A DNA stretch of 64,000 nucleotides from Oscheius sp. JU75 (GCA_037178855.1 JASJZC010000006.1:7396001-7460000); one strand, 5' to 3'; shown: positions 15,371 through 27,717, counted from the stretch's first letter. A program made the numbers and translations. Notes: a model not told the origin generated them from the sequence alone.

Positions 15371-17077
15371 ATGAGTCGAGGAGTTGTACTTCCCGATCCG
15401 AACTTGGACTTCGATCCGGTAGAAGAACTCGACTACGGGGAAGATGAACCAGATATTCCGGGTAGGTTCATAATATTACAATACAAGGATTGTGGCTTTC
15501 CTGTACCGTTCTTTGTATAAGAAGAAAGGAGATAAGAATACAGAATGAAAGAATCAGAAAAAACGCGCGGCAACTATAGTTTTGAATTGCGCTGAAACCT
15601 TCAAATTGCAGTAGTTTGTTCGCCAGACATTTCCTTTCTTTCTCTGCTTTTATCCTGTCTCTCATTATTTATTTCTATCAAACTCAGCGTGTAAAATAAC
15701 CGCTGTAAACACGCCCGCAAGAAATGCACTGATTAGAAGAATATCCTCAAGCTGCGCATATTCTTTCAGAAACAAACTACTGTCCATTCCTTGTTTTGCT
15801 TGATCTCAATGTATATATAGAGAATAGCGAGCAGATAACACCTTCTATCCAAGTTTTCTCGCTAAGAGTCTCTGTTTAGGTGTCGTTGATCCAACACAGC
15901 CGTCATCTTCCAGCCAAAATCGAATAAATTCAGTCGACAACCTTCCAGCTATGATAAACGGCGATCGTGACAATAATATCGGTTTTTTTTTCTCACCTTT
16001 CCAAAGAATTTCATCTTTCAGGGCCAGCCCTTCCTCCGGATTTTCTGACAGGATCAGTGGACGATGGAACTCCCGAGGATCCGGGAGAGAACAGCCAAAA
16101 CTACAATATCGGACCAGCTCTGCCTTCTTCCTTCCTGCTAGGTCCGTCTCTCCCCGACGACGAAACATCTGGTCCTCCTCCGGAGCCGTCGAGCAGTCGT
16201 TCCATTGGACCAGCACTTCCGCCACATCTGTTGCTTGTCGTGGTATTTTTGTATCATTTCCACAGATACAACTTGTTAAGAATCAAAATGACGAAGAGGA
16301 AGACGATGAAGTCGATCTCTACGGCCCTGCTCCGCCACCTGTCAATGGAAATGGCTCGGTAGATGCTCCCGTTGAAGATTATGAAGATGACGACGACGAT
16401 GTTTGTTTTCACTTTTTCTGTATGCTAATCGATTGTTTAAGGACGTGATTGGACCAGCTCTTCCCCCATCCGGAGACAGAGACGAAGAGCAAGCAGCCGA
16501 AGAATACGCTCTCCGCCGGCTAGCCTACGAGCAGGAAAAGGAAGCGCAGAAAAACACGGCACAGCGAGAAGAATGGATGCTGAGTCTGCCTCAAAAGCTG
16601 ACAAACTACGGTACCGTTTCATTCAGTAACAATTTGTACGGTGAATTCAGGGTTGGGAGCCAGAACATTCAGCAAAGGCAGCGGTGTTGAGAAGGACAGC
16701 AGCTGGACAGATGCTCCGGGACAGAAAAAGCGGAAAATTGAAGATGAACCATCCACCAGCTCCAGTCTGGCTGCACAAAAGGCGAGAGACCAAGAGCAAG
16801 AACGGATGGCGAGAGAACTCAACGTACAAATCGTTTTCTTATCAAAAAAGTCTCAAAACCTTAGAACAGCCGCCAAGAATCGCTTTTGGATGCTCATCAG
16901 AAGACCAAAGGCCCGAGCGGCTCAAATGGTACCGCTCCAGGTGTTCGACGTGCCTTCGACCGCGAAAAAGACATGGAAGTTCGTGGTTTCAAGAATGCCA
17001 CCTCGGACGAAATTAAGGAGAAAGTCGGCAATTTGGGTAGCCGATTCGGTAGTAGCAAGCAGCAGAAGTACCTCTAA
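15371..17077 (+). CDS. GPALPP1: GPALPP-motif protein (DUF3752)
   Basis: Five or more copies of GPALPP-type motifs (GPALPPDFL, GPALPSSFL, GPSLPDD, GPALPPHLL, GPAPPP, GPALPPSG) are separated by acidic and Ser/Pro-rich stretches, followed by EEWMLSLPQKLTNYG and the C-terminal DUF3752 block (AFDREKDMEVRGF ... FGSSKQQKYL). This matches GPALPP motif-containing protein 1, a nuclear protein of poorly known function linked to RNA processing. The first exon (15371-15461) is followed by a 418-bp intron; later introns are short. Stop TAA 17075-17077 lies 24 bp from the stop of PIN4 on the other strand. The upstream neighbour, MST kinase, is divergent with starts about 225 bp apart. Confidence 0.88.
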
Positions 17078-17101
17078 CTTACCAATATTCATAAAAGAAA
17101 T

Positions 17102-17507
17102 TTATTTCTTTCCCTCAACCATAATCACATGATATCCGAATTTGGTCTTGATTGGCGGATCCGTGTAGATAGGTTTATCGCAAGTGCTCTTGGCCAGATC
17201 GAAAGCGGCGTCCTGGAACGGGCCGACCATTGAGCCGCGTGTCATCCAGCCTAAATCGCCTCCGGATCGAGCCTTGTCTTCGCTGTAAGCGGCAGCAACT
17301 TCGTGAAACTTCTGTCCAGCCTTCAACTTCTCGATAGCTTCCAGGGCCTTACTCTGCAAGTTGATTTTCAGCATGGTTCGTGACAGAAGGTACCTGTTTT
17401 TCGCAAAGGATATGTCGAACTTTCACGGCCGTTCCTCCCTTCGCCTCCTTCTTCGGAGCTTCCTCTTTCGCTCCTCCAGATTTCGCGGCCGGCTTTTTGG
17501 GAGGCAT
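17102..17507 (-). CDS. PIN4: Parvulin peptidyl-prolyl isomerase (Par14)
   Basis: Two exons (17507-17394 and 17353-17102, a 40-bp intron) encode 121 residues. The N-terminus is the basic, low-complexity [16 protein letters not shown] typical of Par14, which binds DNA and pre-ribosomes. The parvulin fold follows: [62 protein letters not shown]. Family residues including the two conserved His positions are present. It catalyses cis-trans isomerisation of X-Pro bonds and acts in rRNA processing. Length and structure are as in animals. Stop is 24 bp from that of GPALPP1, so the 3' UTRs overlap. Confidence 0.96.
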
Positions 17508-17605
17508 CTGAACGTTTCTTTCGAAATGTGAAAGCAAAGTAGCCAGATACAAGTGGAACAACCGGAAGATGGAACAACAAATTCTAGTCGTAACCTTTAT
17601 TTCAA

Positions 17606-19402
17606 TCATACGGCCAGCTTGCTGGCATCCTCATAGGCAACCTGTAGAGAGCGTCCATTTAAAGGTCCGGAACTGATTTTCAGATTTAGGGAAAAGTTTC
17701 TCTCATTCAACGAGTCCAGTATCTGAAAGTATGGTGTATGATTGTGAACAATAGGAAGACTAACCGCTTTCTGTCCTCTATAGGCTCCATTGACAATGAG
17801 CATTTCTCTGCCAGCTTGAGGAATCACGGTTTCGACGTGAGATTGATCCAGTTTGACAAGAGTTCCATCTTCTAATTTGACACTGGCCGTGTAGTTGTCG
17901 ATCAACGACTTGACTGTTCCTTTCGTTTTGTAGTAGTCTGCGCCGAGCTTCTTCGTTATTATCTGGAAGATGCAATATTGTGATTTTTCCAGGTTGGACA
18001 GATAGGAGGTATCATCCGAATTGTATTTGGAGTGTTTCCATCTTGGGTTTACCAAAAGATGTCGGAAAGCAAAAAAGAATTAGAGACTCTCGGTGTCTCA
18101 GTGCTCTGGCTCTCACAGTGAGAGTGATAAAGGACCAGAGAATAGACCGGCATTTCTGATTTTAGATTCGACGCAACAGATAATAACATTTCGATTGACC
18201 GATACCCATCCTCTAGGTAGTGCTCGAGCTGTACAAGTCTTCAAACTACACAAACAAACTCACTTTGACCACAATTCCAGGATGCATCCAGTAATCTTTT
18301 CTGTTTGTCTGTTCCTTTTTCCTCTCGTTCATTTCTTTGATCTCATCTAGTGCGGACTTCTTCTGACGATCATCTTTCCTGTAGGACCGATCACTTTTGC
18401 GATCACGACTACGACTTCTGCTCCTTGATCTACGACCCCGTTTTCTGTCGTCGTCCCGGCGATCACGGTCTCTAAAATTCAGTTTTTTAAAAAAACTTTC
18501 AGGGATTACCGCCTTTTCTCGTCCTCATGCTCCTCTTTTTTCACCTTGGCCAATTTGTCGAAGACGGAAATGCTGGTCGTGGGTTTGTTCAAATCCTGAA
18601 CTAGAGCTGTGACTAAAAAAACCACGAAGAACCTCAAGATTGGGCTTCTTGTTGAAATTAATACTAAGTTCAATCTTTTCGTTGTCATCAGATCGAACAA
18701 GATCGGTAGCCTTGTACTCTTCCTGCTCACCAGCTATTTCTTTCGCTCTAAAAGACAATTTGACGAACAAAATTAGATCTTTCACCTCTCAATTTGTTGG
18801 TTTATAAGCTCCTGCTCCCTTTCTTCGTCATCTTTTTCGGCCTTTTGCTTCTTGACCGCCTCTTCTTTGCGATGGGCAGCCTCGTGGTCGATCAGCTGAA
18901 TAAACCAGCCCTTTTCGTCGACTTTGTCGATTTTACACTTTCCAGCCTCGGCCAAATGTTGTACAAAGCCGCTAAGAGAATGCCATCGAGTGGAGTTCAT
19001 GTGAACATGACCCTGGAAAAGCAGCTTATCAACAAAACATAAATGACTGTACTCTTTCTCGAACAATTTCCTGATAGACGTCATTGGCTAGAACACGTCG
19101 AGTGCCGAATTCGTTCTTCAGAATTGACAGGAAGTTTTCTTCGAATTCACGACTGAACTGTCGGACGTATTTTTCCGGATCCTCGGCCACGAGGAGCAAT
19201 TGTCGTTGATGAGATTCCGATGAGAGATGGCATTTGTATCCGTTAGCGTCTCGACATTGTTTCTTGCACATTTCACAGTAACTGAAACAAATTTCTCAAT
19301 AATTACAAGGAAATGTACTTACAATCGGAGTTTCTGGAGCCCTTTGGACTTGGTCTTGTTGGCCAGATCTTTATTGCTTCCTTTCTCGTGTTTCTTGCCC
19401 AT
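17606..19402 (-). CDS. KIN: KIN17 DNA/RNA-binding protein
   Basis: Orthologue of human KIN (Kin17), a nuclear zinc-finger protein in DNA replication, repair and splicing. It starts MGKKHEKGSNKDLANKTK and continues with a C2H2 finger (YCEMCKKQCRDANGYKCH, then ESHQ), the winged-helix domain (YVRQFSREFEENFL ... HMNSTRWHSLSGFVQHL), a charged coiled-coil (HRKEEAVKKQKAEK), an RS/RD-rich stretch near 18400-18480, and two SH3-like/KOW repeats at the end (IITKKLGADYYKTKG, LDQSHVETVIP, NGAYRGQKA). Seven or so exons. Start ATG at 19402. A long intron (about 300 bp) separates HPGIVVK from ITKKLG. The stop is 98 bp from the PIN4 start, a distance compatible with an operon (KIN17 upstream), although I cannot show it. 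Confidence 0.95.
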
Positions 19403-19702
19403 TTTCCTGGAAAAGCTTCTTGTCTTTTACAACAAAAAAACTGAAGTGAAACCTGAGAAAGAGAAATCAAGGAAATAATCCGAAATCAAAAACTTTGTGG
19501 TTTTGGCGCTATTCCTAGGTCTTGGCGCGATTATGAAAACCCGAAAAAATTGCACCACCTCGGCCAAAACTTCTCGAACTCGCCCGTTTCTTTTATGCAA
19601 CTTATCTGTTTTCTGTGCTTGCTGCCACTCAACTAATGCTCAGTCTTCAGAAAAGAACGTCTAGAAGCTGCCGAAACCCGGGCAGAGCGTAACCACAACA
19701 GA
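19403..19702. other. Divergent promoter region, KIN17 / TIM14
   Basis: About 300 bp between two divergently read housekeeping genes. AT-rich with a TCTTGGCGCGATT / TTGGCGCTATT pair near 19500-19530. No coding signal. Confidence 0.45.
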
Positions 19703-20178
19703 ATGGTGAGTATTCCATCTTTTTTCCCAACCAAACATTTGTTAACTCTAAAAAACTACCTATTTTTCAGACAGGAGGTCTCATTATGGCCGGAATCGGC
19801 ATGGCAGCAGTTGGTTTCGGTGCCCGATACATTCTCCGAAATCAGGCTCTTCTCAAAAAAAGCTTGGAAGCAATCCCTGGCGGAGTTGTAAGTCGTTTCT
19901 TTTTTTCTGATTTACCTTTTTTCCAGTTTGATAAATATCATCGTGGCGGGTTTGAAGCAAAGATGTCTAGAAGAGAGGCTGCAATGATTCTCGGAGTTCC
20001 ACCAACAGCGAAACCGGTCAAAATAAAGGAAGCTCACAAACGAATTATGATCGCAAATCATCCCGACAGAGGTTTGTTGTTTGTAGCTTTGTTCTAAAAG
20101 GCACCTTTAGGAGGATCACCTTATATAGCTGCAAAAATCAACGAGGCTAAAGATCTAATGGAGACGTCAAAAAGTTAA
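19703..20178 (+). CDS. DNAJC19: TIM14-type J-protein of the mitochondrial import motor
   Basis: Exons 19703-19705 (the ATG alone), 19771-19887, 19927-20071 and 20111-20178 encode about 110 residues. After TGGLIMAGIGMAAVGFGARYIL, the single inner-membrane anchor, comes YHRGGFEAKMSRREAAMILGV and a degenerate J domain with the catalytic HPD in [22 protein letters not shown]. This is the layout of Pam18/TIM14, which stimulates mtHsp70 at the TIM23 channel. A first exon carrying only the initiator Met is unusual but the donor (ATG|GTGAGT) is strong. Confidence 0.95.
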
Positions 20179-20900
20179 AATCCAAAAACAGCCTATGTTT
20201 GTTGTGTTTTCATAGTTTCGATTGGTTAGAATGAAAATTTACGAGTATCTTTTCTCCTGCCAACGTTCGGTTAGAGCCGATGAATATTGAAACCACCTTA
20301 TTCCTTTGCAAATGCACACCCCTCTTCTAGCGCCAATGGTCTATCACCGATTTGAAATTTTTATTCTTTTAAAATTAGTTGATGGAACAGAAAGCTCAGT
20401 CATTCGGAACTAAACAAACTGTCTAAAAAACAGCTGATTGCTACGCTCGAATGAGCACTGCCACTTTTCTCAATGCAAAACCTTCTTTCGAATCACGTTC
20501 TTACCCGTTCCCTCATACTTTTCTGTTGAAAATACCTGATAACAGCATGAGTAAGCGTTCCACAGCACTCGAACAATACACTATTGAAGAGATAAGTAGT
20601 GTTATTTGCACAAAAAAAGCCGTCTTCCCACTCCTTGTGTCAATTTCAAGCTGTCTGTCTGTTTCTCCCGAATCACTCCGAAATGCAGCACAAATGAGAT
20701 CGTTAGCCAGCCATCACTCTCTGCCTTTTAGCGCCTTATGTCTTTATATGCAAATGGGTGTTGAGGGCCACCCTTTCTGGGAACGAAAAATCGATAGGAG
20801 GAGGGCTGAGTGCGTGAGAGAGAAGGAAAGAGTAGAAGAGAAGGACTTCTTCCTTTTGTTCTTCTTCTTCTCTTTCTGCACTGATTCTGGCTAATGATAC
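20179..20900. other. Intergenic, no convincing gene
   Basis: Between TIM14 and MKK7. A 147-codon plus-strand frame (20451-20894) ends in a run of Phe from a TTC/CTT-rich tract and has no recognisable motif; I treat it as chance. Contains the MKK7 promoter. Confidence 0.45.
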
Positions 20901-23151
20901 ATGGATCATGCTACTCTTTCGCAGAAGATCAAAGGTATGCGGCTGCATAGCTCTGAATTACCCAGACAATTTCCTTTTGGAGCAGAACTGTTTTACAAGA
21001 ATCTTTTTTCCATTTTCTGTTTTTGAAAACGGCTAAAAAGAATAGAAAAACGCTATCAAAAAAAACGCTAACCTCAACTTCTACAGAGTTTGAGTCGCGC
21101 ATCCGTAAATGGAAGCAGCTCCGGTTCGGTGTTTCGGTAGCTCCGCGTAGGAGTACCTCTCAAGATCCACGTAAAGTCAATGGTTAGTCTAGATGGTAGC
21201 TGTCGTGTCGTAAGCCTTGTCCGCATGGAAAGACGCTATTCTGTTTCGATAATTTGATGTTGTTGCTTCAAGAGTGATGGCTGGCTGGCCGATTTAGAAT
21301 GATCCAGTTTCTTTACCGCAGTGTTCTTTACACTTATTCGAAATTAACGAAATTTTGGTGTTCAGGTTGCCCGTCAGCCACTGCCAGTCCGTCACGACTC
21401 CCTCTTCAGCCCATTCCGATAGGCTGTAGAACAAGTCCAATGGATCGAAGAGCGTTTAATCGTGAGTCAAAAACAAACAGCAGCATACCAAATTTAAGTC
21501 GACATTGGAGGCAATAGCAGAGGCCAGACTGCCCAAAATCCCCAAGCTGCAGCTGAAGCAGACGTCGAGCACAGGTTTCAACAGATTCAAGCCAACTCTG
21601 GAAAGCTGCTTATCGTTGGTGAGTATGTTACAAAGACGAAAATAGTTTTGTGCACAGGAAAGTTCAAAGACTGCGATTGGAGGGACTTCCAGCTGTTAGC
21701 GGACTTGGGAAATGGCAGTTGTGGACAAGTGACCAAATATCGCTACGAAAACATTGTCATGGCAGTCAAAGTGAGTTGGAATAAAAACAAAAGATCATCC
21801 GAGGCTGGTTCGTTCTGTTTGTTTGCGAATCTATCCGTAATCTTAAAACGAATATGACAAAACAAGTTACTGCAAGATTAGATGCCAAACCAGTCGGAAC
21901 TAGAACTCGCCAGAACGATTGAAAGGAAAGTGGCGGTTAACAGGGATCAAATAGAAAGATTTCCATGGGTCAAGTCAACTGGATTTGTTCAGAACTCGCA
22001 ATGCGCAGCTTGACAGGCATTGTAAGAGTGAGATAGCTTGACTGACAAAGGTTGAGACAGGTGAAAGGGACAGTGAGAAGGATAACGAGGCAGGAACATA
22101 CAGAAAGAGACAGACACCGTGATAGTAAGAAGAGCAGTGAAATTCACCGCAAATATCTGGTAAGAAAGATAACCACGAGTATTCAGAGCATGCCCAGGAC
22201 CAATATTTTGGAAGAGAACAAACGAATAATGATGGATCTTGACGTCGTCACCAAAACTGGTGATTGTGCTCATATCGTGAGATGCTTCGGGTACTTTATA
22301 TCACAAGTGAGTTTTGGGCTCTAAACAGAAAAAAAAAGTTCCAGACACAAGTTCGAGTCTGTATGGAGCTCATGGCAACCTGTTTAGACAAGTTGCTCAA
22401 GGAAAAGTTGAAATACCGACCATTCCCTCAAGAGGTGGTCGGTAAAGTTGTTGTCTCTGTTCTCGACGCACTGAACTACCTGAAATCGCGTCATGTCGGT
22501 TGTCTCTATTTTCTTCTACTGTTGGGTTCAGAATGTGATCCATCGTGACGTAAAACCATCAAACATCCTCATGGATTTCGATGGTCAAGTGAAACTGTGC
22601 GACTTTGGCATTAGCGGCTTCTTGGTAGAGTCACTGGCTCATACATCACAAGCCGGGTGTCCTCCCTACATGGCTCCAGAACGGCTCTCTCCTGACGTAA
22701 GTCAAGTATTGTCCGAATCAAAACCTTTCAGGCCTTCAAGACAAATTACGATGTTCGATCAGACGTCTGGTCTCTGGGAATCACAACTGTCGAACTGGCT
22801 ACCGGAAGGTGAGTTCAGTTGACTGTTTTGTTTAAAGCTCTTATGTACAGATTTCCATACTCGACTATGAATGAATTCGAATGTCTGGCAGCCATTATCG
22901 ACCATGAACCCCCGGAGTTACGAGTAGAAGATGGATACTCACAGGATCTGAGCAATTTCGTGAAATACATCTTAAACAAGGTTGTGGACAAGAGGCCAAA
23001 GTATCCGGAGATTCTGGTCGGTTCTATACCACTACTCATTTTTTTCAAGTTTTAGCAACATGCCTACGTTACAAAAACACGTGCGACAGAAGTCGATGTC
23101 GGTTTGTGGCTCGATTCCGTCATGAACAATGACGAAGAAATGGAGGAGTGA
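20901..23151 (+). CDS. MAP2K7: MAP kinase kinase 7 (MEK-1 type)
   Basis: Dual-specificity kinase that activates JNK. The N-terminus reads MDHATLSQKIKEFESRIRKW (exon 20901-20934 spliced to a 21088 exon), then a Pro/Ser-rich stretch, and VEHRFQQIQANSGKLLIVG before the kinase core, as in MKK7. Kinase motifs: LLADLGNGSCGQV, VMAVK, ENKRIMMDLDVV, CMELMATCLDKLL, VIHRDVKPSNILMDFDG, KLCDFGISG, and an activation loop SLAHTSQAGCPPYMAPERL that keeps the Ser and Thr at MKK7 spacing. DVWSLGITTVELATGRFPY and RPKYPEIL close the domain. An exon skip or frame shift is not needed. A 410-bp intron follows the VAIK-type Lys. Stop TGA 23149-23151, acidic end NNDEEMEE. Confidence 0.95.
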
Positions 23152-23340
23152 AGGACGTTTTTTTGAAATGTCACTGTGCCTTATAACTTACGTTATTTCC
23201 CCCGCGTTTCATCTGTGATTCTATTTCATTTCATCACAATCTCTGTATTTACCCTGTATCCAGTTTGCCGATTGTGAACCCATACTTTTTTCCAGGGGTC
23301 TAACTGATTATTCTTGTCATTACTTTGTCATATTTATTAG

Positions 23341-24200
23341 TTAGCATAAAGATTCTGACTGGTCTTCCAGAATAAAATAGACATCTCTTCTTCTGAGTAT
23401 TCGCGGTCCTCACTGGCTTCGGGTCCTTCTTTTCGACCAAATCAGCTACAGTACCGCCTCCCTTGTTTTTTTTTGCGGAGCCTTTTCAAAAACTTGAAGA
23501 AGTATACCTCCCCCAGTTTCCTGCCTGACATTCCTCCAGCTAACATGAGCGTACAAAGTTCATTATCATTACTAATTGAACAGATATTTCTCTACTTGCT
23601 GCCATCCTCTTCGTAAAGGAGATTGATCCGTGGTCGTCAATTCCACTGCAGTGAATGATCGATACGTTCACCAGTTTGATCCGGAACACAATAGCAAACG
23701 ATCCAAGAACAAGTGAAAAGTGCGATCAACATCAGGGGCTCCAATGTCTTTGATTGCCGTCAGGGCATACTCCTTGCCAAAACGTTCACTCTCTAACAAA
23801 CTGTCATATTCTAATCTCTAACAACTTACGAGCTGGAGGTTCCGGAAGATCATAGACGCCATGCGCATCCTTCAAGGCATCGGCAAGTCCTCCTGAGGTA
23901 CCTTCATTCTTGGCATCGAGAAGTTCTTCGATTAGATTCTTCCTGTCCTTCAGATACATGCTAGTGGTGAGACATCGCCAATGCCGTACTCTTTAGAGAG
24001 TGCAGAAAGAGCCGCTGCTACTATGCCCTACAACAACAATACCAGTTCAGTTTTAGGATTTATAACTTACCCTTTGGCGAGCTTCTTCTCCAAATTTTTG
24101 AACAGAATCCTTCCAAAAGACCAGCCCATAAAGTATTGAGACTAATAAGAGAGTCCTTTTCAAGAAAAAAAAGAAAAAATTTGCAATCAGCTCTTGAGAT
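23341..24200 (-). CDS. Unrecognised gene candidate with a frame break
   Basis: Read on the minus strand, blocks occur in order: ILYGLVFWKDSVQKFGEEARQR (24143 on), IVAAALSALSKEYGIGDVS (after a TTGTAG acceptor near 24027), MYLKDRKNLIEELLDAK (23961 on), GLADALKDAHGVYDLPEPPAR, YALTAIKDIGAPDVDRTFHLFLDRL (about 23770-23690), and an end EEEMSILFWKTSQNLYAN with TAA at 23341-23343. The blocks look coding and are helical, but between GDVS and MYLKD the frame changes without an intron, and the later joins are unclear. I recognise no domain. Either a lesion has disabled the gene or one exon border is non-canonical. Confidence 0.4.
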
Positions 24201-24585
24201 AAGCAAACAAACAAATCAAACAGTTACAGGACACTAAAACTTAGACAGCGCGCGTTTCGGTCGAGCTCAGTCATTTTCGGACTAAAGGAGAAGAGACATG
24301 CCGCATCATTTCTTTACAGAATTCGACACAATAACAAAAACCACTAATCGAGACTTCTTGGCAGCGTTCACAAGGAACGTTTTATTACAGACGTTGAAGG
24401 TTTGACAGTTTATTATCACAGTAACAAGCAGACAAGGCACCTACTGAAACCGAATTAGGAGAATCCCGAAAGAGGGCATGTCCCGGGTGTCGGTGCGAAA
24501 AGTACAACCCGGTTCGAATGAGAGAATTGCAATAGAGAGAGGGATAAAATAAATAGACCAAGAATATCAAAAAAAAACTATTCAG
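24201..24585. other. Intergenic, no gene seen
   Basis: PDI 3' region and the presumed promoter of the minus-strand candidate at 23.3-24.2 kb. Short frames only. Confidence 0.45.
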
Positions 24586-26381
24586 TTATAGCTCAGTCTT
24601 GTCGAGCTCGACGTCAGAGAGATCGATGTCTTCTTCAACAGGCAGCTTTCCATCCTTTCCGTCCCAGGCCTCGGTCTTGACTACCTTGGGGAACTCGGCT
24701 CCCTTGATTGAGACAGTTCGGCCCTTTCCGTAGGACAGGTCGCGGAGGAACTCGTGGATGCCATCTTTGCTGAAGGATCCCTGAAAGAAATGCGGGTCAT
24801 GAGATCAATTGAAGAAGGGACAAACCTTGAGCTGGGCAAATTTCATCTTGCGATAGTTGAGGGCAGCCATGGCGGGATATCCGAAACCTCCGACTTCGAA
24901 GGCCTCTTCGACAGCTGGCTGGGCTCCAGCCTCGAGCCAAATCCATCCCCATTGGTTCTTCTTGTGCTTCTCGCTGAGCTCCTTCAAGGTAGTGAGGTAG
25001 TCGTTACGGCACTTCGATTGGCAATCAAGAATGTGAGGAAGGAAGGCGAAAATGCAGAGCTGCTTATCCTTGCAACTTTCTGAAGTTTATTCATCAATAA
25101 AATCAATAGAGAAAACAGTTACCTTCAACAATCTTTCCGTCAACTCCTTCAAGAACCTCAGGAGCTGGCATGTTCTCAGCAGCCTTGGCCGAAGCCCAAG
25201 AGACAATATCAGAGGTGGTACGTCCACCATCGTAGTCGGTGGCGTCAGAAACATCAGATCCAGGAGCGAAAAACTTGATGGTAGGGAATCCACGGATTCC
25301 AAACTTGTTGGCAGCGACAGTGTGAACAGTGGCATCCAGAGCTCCGAGCTTGACCTTTCCCTTGAGCTCAGAGGCAGCAGACTTCCAATGAGGCTCGAGA
25401 TTCTTGCAGTGACCGCACCAAGGAGCGTAGAACTCGACGAGCCAGGTATCCTTGCTGTTGAGGACGAGCTGAAATGTCTGCGTTAAAAGAGCTATCCCAA
25501 AGGATACCTTCTCAAAGTTGGCATCAGTAAGCTCAACAACGTCGTTTCCACCGCCGTTTCCACCACGGTTTCCGCTGCCAGAGGATCCGGAACTTTTTCC
25601 ACCGAGACGTTGGGAGACAGCCTTCTTGGCTTCAGCAAGAACAGCATCGACAATGGCCTGAGCCGTACGCTGACCTAGAAAAGATTCCAGATAAACCAGT
25701 TCACTTCCTTTCTTTGCGTTCATAAACCATGCTGCCTAGCTGCCAGACCATCACCGGGGCAAAGAGAAGGTTACGGCCGGCACAGTAAATACCGAGTGAC
25801 CGCAGCCTATTTACACTGCGCCATTCGGTGTCAGTCTATACTTGCGCGGGGCTCATTGACTTTCAGCAGTCCACGTGGAATAAGCCACCTACCTTGGAAG
25901 TCAGTTGGCTTCTTCTTGTCGAGACCGAATATCTTCAAAGTGGGGAAGCCCTGGATTCCATAGGGCTGTCCGACAGATTGATGGGCAGTCATGTCAACAG
26001 CTCCAACCTTGGCAATTCCCTTCAGAGCACTGGCGGCCTTCTTGTACTCAGGGACCAGATTCTTGCAATGTCCGCACCTGAACAAGTTCTGTTGAATTGA
26101 AATTAGATGGGAACTTACCACGGAGCATAAAACTCAACAATCCAGATCTCGTCACCATTGAGGACCTTGCTGTCGAAGTTCGAGGCTGTCAGCTCGACTA
26201 CGTCATCCTTCTTGTCGAAAAGAGCGAAGGTGGCTCCGACCGCTGAAAACAGCTCGTAATACTGAGAAGAAAAGATAGCAGCTACTTCAATACTTTAAGT
26301 ATGAACTGTTCTCAATGCAGCTACTAGTGTAACTAAAAAAGTGAGGTAAAACTGACCTAAGCACAGTAGAAGAGCCTTCAT
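24586..26381 (-). CDS. PDIA6: Protein disulfide isomerase, P5/PDIA6 type
   Basis: ER-lumenal thiol-disulfide oxidoreductase. Signal peptide MKALLLCLG (exon from 26381), then thioredoxin domain a ([28 protein letters not shown]), a Ser/Gly/Asn-rich linker ([16 protein letters not shown]), domain a' ([31 protein letters not shown]) and a redox-inactive b domain ([12 protein letters not shown] ... [35 protein letters not shown]). The acidic C-terminus ends VELDKTEL, a KDEL-class retention signal. Two active CGHC sites with a C-terminal b domain is the a-a'-b order of PDIA6 (C. elegans PDI-6). Six or seven exons. AATAAA signals lie just downstream near 24545-24555. Confidence 0.96.
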
Positions 26382-26738
26382 AATTGGATACTAGCAGCAC
26401 GGGCTCAGAGCTCTCGTTCCGTTAAAAAGGCTGACGAGCAAACAGTGGCCAAAGACAAAAATGGGCGGAGTTCTCTTGTGTGACGTCGACTTGGCGTCTA
26501 TTACTCGACGTGTCGAGACGCAGACTGGGTCCCGACGCGATTTTACTTTGTCTTTTAAACGCAAGCTTTATTCAAAATATTTTTCGATCAAGTGTTGAAA
26601 AAACTGACTTTTTTTTCAAAGCAGAAGTAAAAATTCTTGCTGACAACAGAGAGTCGAAGGAAACTTCGATTGCTTCTGCGTCAAACGTTATTTGTTGGAC
26701 ATATTCACAGCACAAGAATTCGTAAAAATAAAAAAAGT
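26382..26738. other. Intergenic, no gene seen
   Basis: PDI promoter plus the 3' end of the following gene. A TGACGTCGACTTGG stretch (26481 on) resembles a CRE/XBP1-type ACGT core, which would fit an ER-chaperone gene, but this is only a motif match. Confidence 0.4.
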
Positions 26739-27542
26739 TTAATGATTTTTGTAGTGACCGAGATTGTAGACAATGTTGTAAAGAGGAGGATATGCTGCGT
26801 CTATGGCTGCTCCCGGACTACCATGCTGAATCATTCTGCGCTGGAATTCGGCGGGATCTCCGGGAAAGATGGATCTTTGAAAAGATTACAGGAATTACTT
26901 GTTGTACAAAAATACCTCAAATTGGTGAGAAACCCGAGCAAACTGATCATTTGAGAGTACTGTGCATTGGAAGCAGCATTTGGATTAAGAGTCAAGAGCA
27001 TCCTGTCGATTTGCTGGATCTTACTGGCTGAAAATGAGAAGATTTATTCAGGCAGTCAGATCAGTGTAAGGAAAAGGTGCTGAGCTTGCCTGTACTTGTG
27101 AAAGATGCGAGCAAAGACAGTTGGAATGAACGAAAGTCATACCATTTGCGATATAGTTGCAAACTTCGGTTTATGGTTTACGGGAGATCTTTTGGCCCAT
27201 TGTATGGGTAGGTTCGCACTGCTGATCCCCGTAGATCGATGTAGTTACTCACCTTGTCCTGTCAATTGCTCGTCGCTGATAGACAACCCATAAAAGTTTT
27301 GAATCCCGCGTCTCATGTCACCAAAGGTTGTGCTCATATAGGGAAATTTTACCTGAAAAAGTTGCTGCTGCTTTTTCAAATAAGCTCACCTCGAATTGAT
27401 TCAACAGTCGCATGGAGAGCATCATGACTTCGCTCAACTGCTCGCTTGGAGACACTTGTGCTGTCTTAGAAAGTGGTTAAAAAAGAATAAAAGACGAGCT
27501 CACAACAAAAGGAAAGAGCAACGTGACCAGAAACAGTCTCAT
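26739..27542 (-). CDS. Small secreted protein, nematode type, unrecognised
   Basis: Five exons can be joined cleanly. Signal peptide MRLFLVTLLFPFVV, then TAQVSPSEQLSEVMMLSMRL, FPYMSTTFGDMRRGIQNFYG, QASKIQQIDRMLLTLNPNA, MISLLGFLTNLRSIFPGDPAE and the end YPPLYNIVYNLGHYKNH, stop TAA at 26739-26741. The mature part of about 135 residues is helical, has no cysteines in the parts read, and no transmembrane segment. All junctions are GT-AG; one intron is about 215 bp. I do not recognise the family. The signal peptide and clean splicing argue for a real secreted or extracellular product. Confidence 0.6.
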
Positions 27543-27717
27543 GATTGGAATTGACGCGATTATTGGGAAGGTTGACGGTAGAGCTTTGCATTGGAATGAG
27601 GCAGTTTTTCAGGTCGGCTATTCTTGGAACGAGTCACTCGAGTACAGGAAAAGGCCAAATTCTAAAGAAGAAAATGGACGAGCGCCCTAACGAGTCTCGG
27701 CTCGATCGTCCCTCAGA

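Noticed and set aside
17102-19402. KIN17-PIN4 as a proven operon
   Set aside because: The 98-bp gap fits, but the PIN4 start has no acceptor that I can assign with confidence.
20451-20894. 147-codon plus frame upstream of MKK7
   Set aside because: No motif, ends in a phenylalanine run from a TTC tract, and MKK7 has its own clean first exon at 20901.
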